Shown in pieces: positions 1 through 7,935 of a DNA stretch of 64,000 nt. The notes beneath the pieces were generated by a model. It was not told the DNA's origin and made no database searches. It saw only the letters and a program-made list of their open reading frames with translations. Each line of letters starts with the position of its first letter. The first letter of the stretch is position 1. Origin of the DNA: Brevundimonas nasdae (lineage in GTDB: Bacteria > Pseudomonadota > Alphaproteobacteria > Caulobacterales > Caulobacteraceae); NCBI RefSeq assembly GCF_016654005.1, contig NZ_JAEPWN010000011.1, positions 41,200 to 105,199 on the forward strand, given 5' to 3'. The translations under genes and the position numbers were made by a program.

Positions 1-314
1 CGGGCGGCGGGCGAAATCACCTGCCAGCGCGTCATGCCGCCCGCGAAGGCCGCCGTCATCTCCTGCTCGCGCTGCAGCCGCGTCAGGGCGATCAGGGCGC
101 CGACGAACAGGCCGATGGGCAGGATGACCGACAACAGCTGCGGCAGGGCCAGCAGGGTCAGCTTGGCCATCACCCAGACGCTCTGACCGCGTTCGACGAT
201 GAACTTCAGCTGGTCCAGGCTCTGGCTCAGAATCCCGATTCCAGCCAGGGCGGCGCACGCTGCGACCACGGGCAGCGAGATCTGTCGGAAAAGGTATCTT
301 TGAATCAGGTTCAT
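1..314 (-). CDS. lptF: LPS export permease LptF, N-terminal part (cut by window edge)
   Basis: Reading the minus strand from the ATG at 314 gives about 104 residues that begin MNLIQRYLFRQ and run off the window. A first membrane helix follows at about residues 13-30, then a segment with QSVWVMAKLTLLALPQ, a second helix, and LTRLQREQEMTA. This is the typical N-terminus of the LptF/LptG (YjgP/YjgQ) family. These inner-membrane permeases belong to the LptBFGC ABC machine that pulls lipopolysaccharide out of the inner membrane. LptF is preferred over LptG because it lies divergently next to pepA, the usual alphaproteobacterial arrangement, but that is inference. The C-terminal half is outside the window. 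Confidence 0.88.
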   Translation of the reverse strand, partial: MNLIQRYLFRQISLPVVAACAALAGIGILSQSLDQLKFIVERGQSVWVMAKLTLLALPQLLSVILPIGLFVGALIALTRLQREQEMTAAFAGGMTRWQVISPAA

Positions 315-376
315 GGGCGGATGGACTTCGCCCGGTTGCAGGCGGCGATATTGAGGCGCATCTAGTAGCACATGAG

Positions 377-403
377 GGCGCGTCTGCGGCAAGCGGACGC
401 GCC
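377..403. other. Strong stem-loop in lptF/pepA intergenic region
   Basis: An 11-bp stem (377-387 with 393-403, one G-T pair) closes a GGCAA loop and is followed by attgtctttt. It sits in the 143-bp divergent spacer upstream of pepA. It resembles a terminator but no gene runs into it from the left, so it may instead be part of the pepA leader. Confidence 0.4.
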
Positions 404-457
404 ATTGTCTTTTCGCCCTTTTACAGATGCCGGGTGGGGCCTGGCTGGAGTCGCTGA

Positions 458-1933
458 ATGAAGATCGAGTTCGTCGCCGCCGTTGACGCTGCTGAAATTC
501 TAGCCGTGCCGGTTCATGAGGGTCGTGTGCTGACGGCCGCCGGCGAGGCGCTGGACGCCAAGGCCGCCGGTGCGCTGACCAAGGCCCTGTCCAAGAGCCG
601 CGTCACCGGCAAGACCGGCCAGAGCCTGATCGTGGCGGCGCCTGCGGGCGTGAACGCCGACAGCGTGCTGCTGGTCGGCGCGGGCGCCGCGGACAAGAGC
701 GATGATCTGGCGGTGGAAGCCTTCGGCGGCGGCGCTTATGCGGCGGTCAAGCTGTCGGGCGCAGAGGTCCTGACCATCGACGCCTCGCACCTGAGCCCCG
801 AACACGCCGCCCGCGTCGGCTTCGCCGCGCGTCTGGCCGCCTATCGTTTCGACAAATATCTGACCCAGCAGAAGCCTGAAAAGATTCCGTCGGTCACCAC
901 CATCCGCATCGTCACGACCGACCTGCGCGCCGCCGAGGCCGCGCTGGAGCCGCTGTCGGCGATCGCGGACGGCGTCGTCTTCGCCCGTGATCTGGTGTCC
1001 GAGCCCGCCAACGTCCTGTACCCGGCCGAGTTCGCCAAGCGCGTGAAGGCGTTGGAGAGCCTGGGCCTGGAAGTCGAAATCCTGGGCGAAGCGGAGATGG
1101 AGAAGCTGGGCATGCGCACGCTGCTGGCCGTGGGCCAGGGCAGCCGTCGCGAAAGCCAGCTGGCCGTGATCCAGTGGAAGGGCGGCGAGGCGGGCGCGCA
1201 ACCCCTGGCCTTCGTCGGCAAGGGCGTGTGCTTCGACACCGGCGGCATCTCGATCAAGCCCGCTGACGGCATGGAAGACATGAAGTGGGACATGGGCGGC
1301 GCCGCCGCTGTGGCCGGAACCATGGCTGCGCTGGCGGGCCGCAAGGCCAAGGTCAACGCCGTCGGCGTGCTGGGCCTGGTCGAAAACATGCCTGACGGCG
1401 ACGCCCAGCGTCCGGGCGACGTGGTCGTGTCCATGTCGGGCCAGACCATCGAGGTCATCAACACCGACGCCGAGGGCCGCCTCGTTCTGGCCGACGCCCT
1501 CTGGTACACGCAGGAGCGTTTCAAGCCGAAGTTCATGATCGACCTGGCCACCCTGACGGGTGCCATGATCGTGGCCCTGGGCCTGGATTATGCGGGCATC
1601 TTCTCCAACTCGGACGAAGTGTCTGACAACGTCCTGTCGGCTTCCAAGAAGGTAGGCGAGAACTTCTGGCGCATGCCGATCCCGGCCATCTACGAGCAGC
1701 ACATCGAGTCCAAGATCGCGGACCTGAAGAACATGGGCAACGGCCGCGCGGGCGGCTCGATCACCGCCGCCCTGTTCCTGCAACGCTTCACCAACGGCGT
1801 GCCGTGGGCGCACCTGGACATCGCGCCGACCGCCTGGGCCAACAAGAGCCCCAGCGCCACTGTGCCGGAAGGCGGCGTCGGCTTCGCCGTGCGCACGCTG
1901 GACCGCATGGTCGCCGACGCATACGAATCCTGA
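458..1933 (+). CDS. pepA: Leucyl aminopeptidase (M17 family)
   Basis: A 491-residue M17 cytosol aminopeptidase that removes N-terminal amino acids from peptides in the cytoplasm. The N-terminal macro-like regulatory domain covers roughly residues 1-170. The catalytic domain carries the metal-binding stretch GKGVCFDTGG near residue 253 and the family signature NTDAEGRL at 335-342, where Asp and Glu ligate the two metals. Length matches the family. A GGAG lies about 8 bases before the ATG. The holC gene follows after 19 bases, a linkage common in proteobacteria. In E. coli PepA also acts as a DNA-binding Xer accessory factor; nothing here tests that. Confidence 0.97.
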   Translation: MKIEFVAAVDAAEILAVPVHEGRVLTAAGEALDAKAAGALTKALSKSRVTGKTGQSLIVAAPAGVNADSVLLVGAGAADKSDDLAVEAFGGGAYAAVKLSGAEVLTIDASHLSPEHAARVGFAARLAAYRFDKYLTQQKPEKIPSVTTIRIVTTDLRAAEAALEPLSAIADGVVFARDLVSEPANVLYPAEFAKRVKALESLGLEVEILGEAEMEKLGMRTLLAVGQGSRRESQLAVIQWKGGEAGAQPLAFVGKGVCFDTGGISIKPADGMEDMKWDMGGAAAVAGTMAALAGRKAKVNAVGVLGLVENMPDGDAQRPGDVVVSMSGQTIEVINTDAEGRLVLADALWYTQERFKPKFMIDLATLTGAMIVALGLDYAGIFSNSDEVSDNVLSASKKVGENFWRMPIPAIYEQHIESKIADLKNMGNGRAGGSITAALFLQRFTNGVPWAHLDIAPTAWANKSPSATVPEGGVGFAVRTLDRMVADAYES

Positions 1934-1952
1934 TCGCCGGAGGTAGAGCCGG

Positions 1953-2411
1953 GTGAGCGACAAACCCGAAATCTGGTTCTACCACCTGGAGCGTTCGACG
2001 CTGGACCAGGTGTTGCCGACCCTGCTCGAGAAGACCCTCGAGCGGGGCTGGCGCGCCTTGATCAAATCGTCGCACTCGCATCGGCTGGATGATGTCGATG
2101 AGGCGCTGTGGACCTATCGCGACGACAGTTTCCTGCCGCACGGCCGCGCCGATCAGGACCATGCCGCGCGTCAGCCTGTGCTGTTGAGCGAATCGGGGGA
2201 GAACCTGAACGGCGCTCAGGCGCTGTTCATCGTCGACGATGCAGAGCTTGGCGCGACGGAAGGGTTTGAACGATGCTTCATCATATTCGACGGACGGGAC
2301 GAACCGGCGCTGCAACATGCGCGGGGGCGATGGAAGACGCTGAAGGGGCAGGGCGCAAACCTGGCCTATTGGAAACAGTCGGACGAGGGGCGCTGGGAAA
2401 AGGCGGCCTGA
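1953..2411 (+). CDS. holC: DNA polymerase III chi subunit
   Basis: A 152-residue HolC protein starting at a GTG preceded by a clear GGAGGT at 1939-1944. Chi belongs to the clamp-loader complex of the replicative polymerase and contacts SSB. The sequence opens with the family pattern IWFYHLERSTLDQVLPTLLEK and contains LWTYRDDSFLPHG and the late VDDAELG segment, all typical of chi. It probably shares a transcript with pepA, 19 bases upstream. Its 3' end overlaps the probable start of the next lipoprotein gene by about 40 bases. Confidence 0.93.
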   Translation: MSDKPEIWFYHLERSTLDQVLPTLLEKTLERGWRALIKSSHSHRLDDVDEALWTYRDDSFLPHGRADQDHAARQPVLLSESGENLNGAQALFIVDDAELGATEGFERCFIIFDGRDEPALQHARGRWKTLKGQGANLAYWKQSDEGRWEKAA

Positions 2412-2725
2412 TCGGCCTTGCCCTGCTGGCCGGGTGTTCGACGCCCGCCGCTGACGCCCCTGCGCCGCGCGCCGTCGAACGCGCACAGCTGAACCAGCCC
2501 GTCGGCACGCGGATGCCGACCAGCCCCACGGCGGACACCTGCCGCGCGGGGGAAATGCAGTATCTGGTGGGCAAGCCGCGCACCGAAATCCCTGTGCCGG
2601 TCGAGGTGGTTAACCGGCGCGTGACCTGCACCACCTGTCCGGTGACGCAGGACTATTCCGCCTACCGATTGAACATCTTCTTCAATCAGGACACGGGCAT
2701 AATCGAACAGGTACGTTGCGGCTGA
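2369..2725 (+). CDS. Lipoprotein with peptidase inhibitor I78-type domain (first copy)
   Basis: About 118 residues with a lipoprotein signal (charged start, GLIGLALLAGC lipobox) followed by a Pro/Ala-rich linker and a C-terminal domain typical of the I78 inhibitor family: a Cys, then YLVGK, then an RVTC...DYSAYRLN strand pair, ending D.G.I..V.CG. Known I78 proteins inhibit serine peptidases; here that role is inferred only. I chose the TTG at 2369 because it gives a compact signal peptide. An ATG at 2273 in the same frame would add a 32-residue basic leader and lie deep inside holC. A CxxC pair (CTTC) sits in the domain. The next gene encodes a related protein. Confidence 0.75.
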   Translation: METVGRGALGKGGLIGLALLAGCSTPAADAPAPRAVERAQLNQPVGTRMPTSPTADTCRAGEMQYLVGKPRTEIPVPVEVVNRRVTCTTCPVTQDYSAYRLNIFFNQDTGIIEQVRCG

Positions 2726-2751
2726 ACCGCGACAGATCAAAGGAAACGACC

Positions 2752-3051
2752 ATGAAGACCGCCATCACCCTGGCCTGCCTCAGCGCCGCCGCCCTGGCCC
2801 TGTCCGCCTGTGCGTCCAGCCCCAAGGCTGACGACCCGACCTGGTCGGACGCCGCGTACAAGATCTGCAAGGTCGAGGATTTCCAGAACTACGTCGGGCA
2901 GAACCGCTCGACCATCCCGGAGCCGCCGCACGGCCAGACCTTCCGCGTGTTGTGCAGCAGCTGCGCCGCGACGATGGATTACCGCGAGAACCGGGTGAAC
3001 TTCGTGTTCGACGAAGCCACCAACATCATCAAGGAAGTGAAGTGCGGCTGA
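2752..3051 (+). CDS. Lipoprotein with peptidase inhibitor I78-type domain (second copy)
   Basis: A 99-residue protein beginning at the ATG at 2752, preceded by AAAGGAAA. A lipoprotein signal ends with the lipobox LSAC around residues 17-20. The C-terminal part matches the I78 pattern: C..EDFQNYVGQ, RVLCSSC, MDYRENRVNF and a final IIKEVKCG. It is clearly a paralogue of the gene 26 bases upstream, with the same CxxC in the same place. The pair probably arose by tandem duplication. Targets are unknown; periplasmic or outer-membrane location follows from the lipobox. Confidence 0.85.
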   Translation: MKTAITLACLSAAALALSACASSPKADDPTWSDAAYKICKVEDFQNYVGQNRSTIPEPPHGQTFRVLCSSCAATMDYRENRVNFVFDEATNIIKEVKCG

Positions 3052-3066
3052 CGCCGGGCTGATGCT

Positions 3067-3993
3067 TTAGCGGCCGACCGTATCGCCGGGCCACAGCGGT
3101 TTGCTGAACCGGTCGGCCAGATAGTCCATCAGCGCCGTGACCCGTGCAGGGCGCGGTCCGCTGCTGGGCGCGACCAGATGCAGGGCGATGGGCGGCAGGC
3201 TCCAGTCTGTCATGACCGTCTCCAGATGGCCGCCCGCGACATCCTTCCAGTAGATGAAGTCCGGCTGGGGAAAGATGCCCAGACCCGCGCACAGCGACGC
3301 CGTCAGGGCGTCGGAGTTGTTGGCGCGCAACGGACCCTGCGGCCGCACCACCACCTCTTCACCCGCCGCATTGCTGAACCTCCAGATGTCCGGCGTCGGC
3401 ATATAGGCGTAGCAGAGGCAGGCGTGGCGGTTCAGGTCGTCGGGGTGCGTCGGGCGACCCCGCTGCTTCAGATAGGACGGCGAGGCGACCAGAGCGCGTT
3501 TGACCGGCCTGAGCTTGCGCGCCGTCAGCGAGGAATCGGGCAGGGCCGCGATGCGCAGGGCGCAGTCGAAGCCGCCGCCGACCAGATCAATCACCTCGTC
3601 CGCCAGATGCAGGTCGATGGAGATGTCGGGGTTGGTGGCCAGAAACTCGGGCAGGGCAGGGGCGACATAGGCCATGCCGAACGACATCGGCGCCGCCAGG
3701 CGCACCAGCCCGCGCGGCGTCACCGACATGTCCAGCGCCTCTGACACCGCGCCTTCGGCCTCGGCCAGCATATGGGCCGCGCGCGCCGCCAGATTCCGCC
3801 CGGTGTCCGTCAGGGCGAACCGACGCGAGGTGCGGTGCAGCAGGGTGGTCTGAAGCTGCTGCTCCAGCCGCGTCACCGCCTTGGACACGGTCGCCTTGGA
3901 CAGGGACAGGCTTTCCGCCGCGCCGGAAAACGACTGGGTCTCGGCCACCTTGGCGAAGATGGCCATGGCTTCAAGATCGGGCAGACGGGACAT
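3067..3993 (-). CDS. LysR-family transcriptional regulator
   Basis: A 308-residue LysR-type regulator. An N-terminal winged helix-turn-helix spans about residues 1-65 (MAIFAKVAETQSFSGAAESLSLSKATVSKAVTRLE is spread over this region), followed by a substrate-binding-like effector domain with the LAAPMSFG, IDLHLADE and DCALRIAALPDSSL segments usual for the family. It is divergent from pirin and DoxX genes and is the obvious candidate for their control; members of this clade often sit beside pirin genes. The effector is not evident from sequence. It converges on the second I78 lipoprotein gene. Confidence 0.93.
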   Translation of the reverse strand: MSRLPDLEAMAIFAKVAETQSFSGAAESLSLSKATVSKAVTRLEQQLQTTLLHRTSRRFALTDTGRNLAARAAHMLAEAEGAVSEALDMSVTPRGLVRLAAPMSFGMAYVAPALPEFLATNPDISIDLHLADEVIDLVGGGFDCALRIAALPDSSLTARKLRPVKRALVASPSYLKQRGRPTHPDDLNRHACLCYAYMPTPDIWRFSNAAGEEVVVRPQGPLRANNSDALTASLCAGLGIFPQPDFIYWKDVAGGHLETVMTDWSLPPIALHLVAPSSGPRPARVTALMDYLADRFSKPLWPGDTVGR

Positions 3994-4011
3994 GCGGCGG
4001 CCTATGTGAAG

Positions 4012-4028
4012 CGAAACAATGAGTTTCG
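4012..4028. promoter_or_regulatory. Inverted repeat, candidate LysR operator
   Basis: CGAAAC-AATGA-GTTTCG is a perfect 6-bp inverted repeat with a 5-base centre. It lies 19 bases upstream of the LysR start and about 93 bases upstream of the pirin ATG, in the divergent spacer where a LysR protein would bind. Function is inferred. Confidence 0.4.
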
Positions 4029-4120
4029 ATGGTTTCTATTTCTGTTCGGTCGCCGATCTCTATCTTGTCGTCAAGCATCAAGCAGATGACGCCGGGACGG
4101 CCCGGCCTGAGGACAGACCA

Positions 4121-4819
4121 ATGATCGAGCGCAGACCTTTTGAATCGCTGGGCGGCGCCAACCACGGCTGGCTGAACGCCAAGCACCACTTCTCCTTCTC
4201 CAACTATTATGATCCCAAGCGCATGAGCTGGGGCAACCTGCGGGTCTGGAACGATGACGAAATCGCGCCGGGCAGCGGCTTTCCGCCCCATCCGCACGCC
4301 GATATGGAGATCATCACCTATGTCCGCGACGGCGCCATCAGCCACGAGGACAGCCTGGGCAACAAGGGCCGCACGGTCGCAGGCGATGTTCAGGTGATGA
4401 GCGCCGGCACCGGCATTCGTCACGCGGAATATAACGCCGAAACCGAGTTGACCCGTCTGTTCCAGATCTGGATCGAGCCGACGCGTCGGGGCGAAAAGCC
4501 CAGCTGGGGCACCAAGCCCTTTCCCAAGGGCGACCGCTCTGGCCAGTTCGTGGTCCTGGCGTCCGGCTTTGAGGATGACGCCGACGCCCTGCCAATCCGC
4601 ACCGAGGCGCGGGTTGCGGCGGCGACGCTGAAGGCGGGCGACAGCGTCGACTATCCGGTCGGCGCCACGCGCCGGGCCTATCTGGTGGCCTCGCTTGGCG
4701 AGATCGAGGTGAACGGCGTGAAGCTGAACCCCCGCGACGGCGCCGCCATCGCCGAAGAAGACGTCATCACGGTCAAGGCGCTGACGGACGCCGAAGTCGT
4801 GCTGGTGGACGCGGCCTAG
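4121..4819 (+). CDS. Pirin family protein (YhaK-like bicupin)
   Basis: A 232-residue pirin. The start at 4121 gives the usual N-terminus MIERRPFESLGGANHGWLNA. The first cupin holds the metal-binding pattern PHPHADMEIITYV and later IRHAEYN, which provide the His/His/His/Glu iron ligands. The second cupin (about 130-232) is degenerate, as in the family. Several pirins have quercetin 2,3-dioxygenase activity, others act as redox-responsive co-regulators; the sequence does not decide. It is divergent from the LysR gene and followed by a DoxX gene, a frequent pairing. Longer in-frame extensions upstream run into the promoter region and were not used. Confidence 0.93.
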   Translation: MIERRPFESLGGANHGWLNAKHHFSFSNYYDPKRMSWGNLRVWNDDEIAPGSGFPPHPHADMEIITYVRDGAISHEDSLGNKGRTVAGDVQVMSAGTGIRHAEYNAETELTRLFQIWIEPTRRGEKPSWGTKPFPKGDRSGQFVVLASGFEDDADALPIRTEARVAAATLKAGDSVDYPVGATRRAYLVASLGEIEVNGVKLNPRDGAAIAEEDVITVKALTDAEVVLVDAA

Positions 4820-4835
4820 GACTCAGGCGCAACCT

Positions 4836-4863
4836 GCCCGGCCGAACAGTGTTTCGGCCGGGC
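4836..4863 (+). terminator. Stem-loop between pirin and DoxX genes
   Basis: An 11-bp perfect stem (4836-4846 with 4853-4863, GCCCGGCCGAA arm) around a 6-base loop, 17 bases after the pirin stop. There is no T-run, so it may be a weak terminator or an mRNA-stabilising hairpin. Confidence 0.45.
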
Positions 4864-4906
4864 GACCTGCGTTTTGCAGGCGTCCCTAACAGGGAGGAAG
4901 GTCACG

Positions 4907-5299
4907 ATGTTCAATCAAGTGAGTGGATGGTCCCCGCGCGCATTGGCGGCCCTGCGTATTGTCGCCGGTCTGCTGTTTCTGGCGCATGGTCTGGTCAAGC
5001 TGTTCGGCTTTCCTGAAGGCGCGCAGCCGGGGCAGGTGCCGTTGCTCTCCGTGTTCGGCGTGGGCGCCGTGATCGAGCTGGTGACGGGCGTGTTGCTGGT
5101 GTTGGGTCTATTCACACGGCCCGCCGCCTTCATCGCCTCGGGCCAGATGGCGGTGGCCTACTGGATGGTTCATTTCCCCCAGAGCCCCTATCCGGCGGTC
5201 AACGGCGGGGACGCCGCCATCCTGTTCTGTTTCGTCTTCCTGTACATCTTCACCGCCGGACCGGGCGCGTGGAGCCTGGATGAACGCAGCAAGATCTGA
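4907..5299 (+). CDS. DoxX family membrane protein
   Basis: A 130-residue four-helix membrane protein of the DoxX/SURF4-like family. The start at 4907 follows a strong AGGGAGGAAG. Helix 1 contains LRIVAGLLFLAHGLVKLFGF, the family hallmark; others lie around VFGVGAVIELVTGVLLVLGLFTRP, the MAVAYWMVHFP segment and the C-terminal AILFCFVFLYIFTAGPG. DoxX proteins are often paired with pirin or redox genes; their biochemical role remains poorly defined. It ends in a good intrinsic terminator at 5303-5342. Confidence 0.93.
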   Translation: MFNQVSGWSPRALAALRIVAGLLFLAHGLVKLFGFPEGAQPGQVPLLSVFGVGAVIELVTGVLLVLGLFTRPAAFIASGQMAVAYWMVHFPQSPYPAVNGGDAAILFCFVFLYIFTAGPGAWSLDERSKI

Positions 5300-5302
5300 A
5301 AC

Positions 5303-5342
5303 GAAAAGGCCGCCGCATCCTGCTGATGCGGCGGCCTTTTCT
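5303..5342. terminator. Bidirectional intrinsic terminator
   Basis: AAAAGGCCGCCGCATC pairs with GATGCGGCGGCCTTTT around a CTGCT loop. A-run and T-run flank the stem on either side, so it can end both DoxX (plus) and the prolyl iminopeptidase gene (minus), whose stop codon lies at its edge. Confidence 0.9.
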
Positions 5343-6316
5343 TAGACGGTCACGGCCCAGTCGGTCGCGCGGATCAGGCTGTCGACGATGCCCGGTTCGG
5401 ACGAGGCGTGGCCCGCGTCGCCCACAATGTCCAGCTTAGCCTCGGGCCAGGCGCGGTGCAGCGCCCAGGCGCCCGAGATGGGCGTCACGACATCGAACCG
5501 CCCCTGCGCGATCCAGCAGGGGATGTGTCGCATTCGGTCGACGTTGTTGATGATCCAGTTCTCGTCGTCGAAGAAGCCGCCGTTGGTGAAGTACCAGTTC
5601 TCGATGCGGGCGAAGGCGACGGCGAAGTCGGGTTCGGCGAACTTGTCCGGCTTGGCGTTCGGGCCTTCGACGCTGACGGTCTCACCCTCCCAACCGGCCC
5701 AGGCCAGGGCGCAGCGCTCACGCTCTTGGACATTGTCGCCGATCAGACGCTTGTAATAGGCGCCCATCAGATCGCCGCGCTCGGCCTCCGGGATGGGGGC
5801 CAGGAACCGCTCCCAGGCGTCAGGGAAGATCATCGAGGCGCCGTCCTGATAGAACCAGTGCAGCTCCTTTTTGGTCAGCAGGAAGATGCCGCGCAGCACC
5901 AGCGCCAGACACCGCTCAGGATGTTTGATCGCATAGGCCATCGACAGGGTGGACCCCCACGATCCGCCGAACACGACCCATTGATCAATGTTCAGGCGTT
6001 CGCGCAGGCGTTCGATGTCGTCGATCAGGGTCCAGGTGGTGTTGTCCTCCAGCGAGGCGTTGGGCCGCGACAGGCCGCATCCGCGCTGGTCGAACATCAC
6101 GATCTTGTATCGGGCCGGATCGAAGTAGCGGCGCATTCCCGGATTGACGGCCCCGCCCGGTCCGCCGTGCAGCACCACGACCGGACGGCCCTGCGGATTG
6201 CCGGAAACCTCGTAGTAGATTTCATGCACGCCATCGGTCGGCATCCAGCCTGACGCATAGGGTTCGATCTCGGGATAGAGTTCGCGGCGAGGATCGACAG
6301 GTGCAGGGAAGGCCAT
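5342..6316 (-). CDS. pip: Prolyl iminopeptidase (S33 alpha/beta hydrolase)
   Basis: A 324-residue proline iminopeptidase, releasing N-terminal proline from peptides in the cytoplasm. The oxyanion-hole motif HGGPGG is at residues 50-55, DQRGCGLSRP follows at 76-85, and the nucleophile elbow GGSWGS puts the catalytic Ser at 119. The late GRFDVVTP and DAGHASSEPG segments supply the Asp and His. Length and motifs match the bacterial Pip family. With pepA and dipeptidyl peptidase IV in the same window it fits a peptide-scavenging lifestyle. The DUF423 gene lies 36 bases upstream on the same strand. Confidence 0.95.
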   Translation of the reverse strand: MAFPAPVDPRRELYPEIEPYASGWMPTDGVHEIYYEVSGNPQGRPVVVLHGGPGGAVNPGMRRYFDPARYKIVMFDQRGCGLSRPNASLEDNTTWTLIDDIERLRERLNIDQWVVFGGSWGSTLSMAYAIKHPERCLALVLRGIFLLTKKELHWFYQDGASMIFPDAWERFLAPIPEAERGDLMGAYYKRLIGDNVQERERCALAWAGWEGETVSVEGPNAKPDKFAEPDFAVAFARIENWYFTNGGFFDDENWIINNVDRMRHIPCWIAQGRFDVVTPISGAWALHRAWPEAKLDIVGDAGHASSEPGIVDSLIRATDWAVTV

Positions 6317-6352
6317 GGATTTGCAGGTCTTTCTACGAGGGAGTCACGAAAA

Positions 6353-6715
6353 TCACTTATCGGATCGGAATGCCGCAAAGGCGACGCAAAGCCAACCTGC
6401 GATCATCAGCACGCCGCCGATGGGGGTGATGGCGCCCAGAACCGGCAGGCTGAGAACACCCAGCGCGGCCAGAGACAGGCTGAAAATCAGGCCCCCGACT
6501 GAGCCCAGCCAGCCCGCTGTCCGCGCCAGTCGGCCGCCACCCGTCCACAGAGCGCAGCCGAAGCCGAAGACGGCGTGGACCAGTTGATAGTGCGTGCCGG
6601 TGGTCAGCAGGGTCTTTAACTGCGGCTCGGCCCCGTGAGCCGCGAAGGCGCCCAGAGCGACGGCGAGCGCCCCGTTCAGGACGGCGAATAAAATCAGGCT
6701 GCGAGTCGGATTCAT
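6353..6715 (-). CDS. DUF423 family small membrane protein (YgdD-like)
   Basis: A 120-residue protein with four hydrophobic segments, beginning ILFAVLNGALAVALGAFAAHG, the standard DUF423/YgdD opening, and containing THYQLVHAVF and GAITPIGGVLMIAGW, both conserved in the family. It is an inner-membrane protein with no established function. It probably shares a transcript with pip, 36 bases downstream, and is divergent from the MFS gene. Confidence 0.93.
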   Translation of the reverse strand: MNPTRSLILFAVLNGALAVALGAFAAHGAEPQLKTLLTTGTHYQLVHAVFGFGCALWTGGGRLARTAGWLGSVGGLIFSLSLAALGVLSLPVLGAITPIGGVLMIAGWLCVAFAAFRSDK

Positions 6716-6762
6716 GCGATGAGCCTAGCCTGACGAATCCGCGAAGTCTGCTATGCGGCGTC

Positions 6763-7932
6763 ATGTCCCCATCAGCCCGTTCCCGCGTCGCCCTTCAGTA
6801 CGCCCTGATGTTCATCGGCACCGGGGTCAGCCTGCCTTACGCCGGGCTGTGGATGCGGTCGCAGGGGCTGAGCGGGGCCGAGATCGGGGTCATTCTGGCC
6901 GCCCCCATGTTGGCGCGTCTGGTCACGGGTCCGGCTATCGCGGTCTGGGCCGACGGGTTCCGATATCGTCGCACGCCCATCGCTCTGCTGGCCGCCATGT
7001 CGGCCCTTGCCTATGGGACGGCGGGCCTGGTCGATGGGTTCGCCGCCTGGGCCGTCACCTGGTTCATCGCCGCGACCGGGGCGGCGGCCATCATTCCGCT
7101 GACGGACGTGTTGAACCTGCGGCTGTCGCGCAAGGAGGGCTTCGCCTTTGCAGTGCCGCGCGGGTTCGGCTCTGCGGCCTTCTTCGTCACCAATATCGTC
7201 GTCGGCTTCATCGTGCGCGCGACGGGCGCCGAGGTGGTCATCATCGGGGTGACCTTGGCCTGCGCCGGAATCGCCCTTGCGGCCTGGCGGGTGCTGCCGC
7301 CCGAGCCGGTGCATGACGGGGCGCCTGTGCTGGGCTGGGACCGGTTCCGCGGCATGGGCCGACTGTTGAAGAACCCGGCGGTCGTGACGGCCATTCTGGC
7401 CATCGGTCTGGTTCAGGCCGCGCACGGTTTCTACTACGGCTTCTCCGCCATCCTGTGGCGCGCGCAAGGGGTCGAGGCCGACATGACGGGCCTGTTGTGG
7501 GCCTTCGCCGTGGTGGTCGAGATCAGCTTTATGTGGGTGATCGACCCGTGGCGCCGTCGGCGCGGCATCGGTCCCTGGCCCATATTGATGATCGCCTCGG
7601 GCGCGGCGGTGGTGCGTTGGGCCTTCATGTCCGTGTCGCCGCCCCTGTGGGCGCTGTGGCCGTTGCAGGCGCTGCACGCCCTGAGCTTCGCCGCCAATTT
7701 CCTGGCCGGTGTCGAAGTGATCGAGAAGCTGGTCCCGCGCGACAGCCAGACCGCGGCCCAGACCCTGAACTCCATGCTGTCGGCCGGGGTGCTGATGGGC
7801 CTGGCGACCCTGGCCAGCGGGCCGCTGTACGACGCCTTCGGCGCGGGCGGCTATCTGGCCATGACCGGAATGGCGGCGGTCAGCCTGTTGGCCAATCTGC
7901 TGCTGCGGCCGGTGCTGAGCCGGACCGCCTGA
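6763..7932 (+). CDS. MFS transporter (HcaT/MFS_1-like family)
   Basis: A 389-residue major facilitator with about 12 hydrophobic segments. The N-terminal LQYALMFIGTGVSLPYAGLWMRSQGLSG and the short inter-helix loop WADGFRYRRTPI resemble the HcaT (phenylpropionate permease) / nucleoside-H+ symporter-like branch. The centre carries a cytoplasmic loop near residue 190. The substrate cannot be read from sequence. Neighbours (a DUF423 protein and a peptidase-like protein) offer no strong hint. The start codon at 6763 has no good ribosome binding site, and only about 46 bases separate it from the divergent DUF423 gene. Confidence 0.88.
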   Translation: MSPSARSRVALQYALMFIGTGVSLPYAGLWMRSQGLSGAEIGVILAAPMLARLVTGPAIAVWADGFRYRRTPIALLAAMSALAYGTAGLVDGFAAWAVTWFIAATGAAAIIPLTDVLNLRLSRKEGFAFAVPRGFGSAAFFVTNIVVGFIVRATGAEVVIIGVTLACAGIALAAWRVLPPEPVHDGAPVLGWDRFRGMGRLLKNPAVVTAILAIGLVQAAHGFYYGFSAILWRAQGVEADMTGLLWAFAVVVEISFMWVIDPWRRRRGIGPWPILMIASGAAVVRWAFMSVSPPLWALWPLQALHALSFAANFLAGVEVIEKLVPRDSQTAAQTLNSMLSAGVLMGLATLASGPLYDAFGAGGYLAMTGMAAVSLLANLLLRPVLSRTA

Positions 7933-7935
7933 TCC

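Noticed and set aside
500..1963. 487-codon minus-strand open frame across pepA
   Set aside because: Composition (Arg, Gly, His, Ala, Gln rich) is that of an antisense shadow of a GC-rich gene; pepA on the plus strand has complete family motifs.
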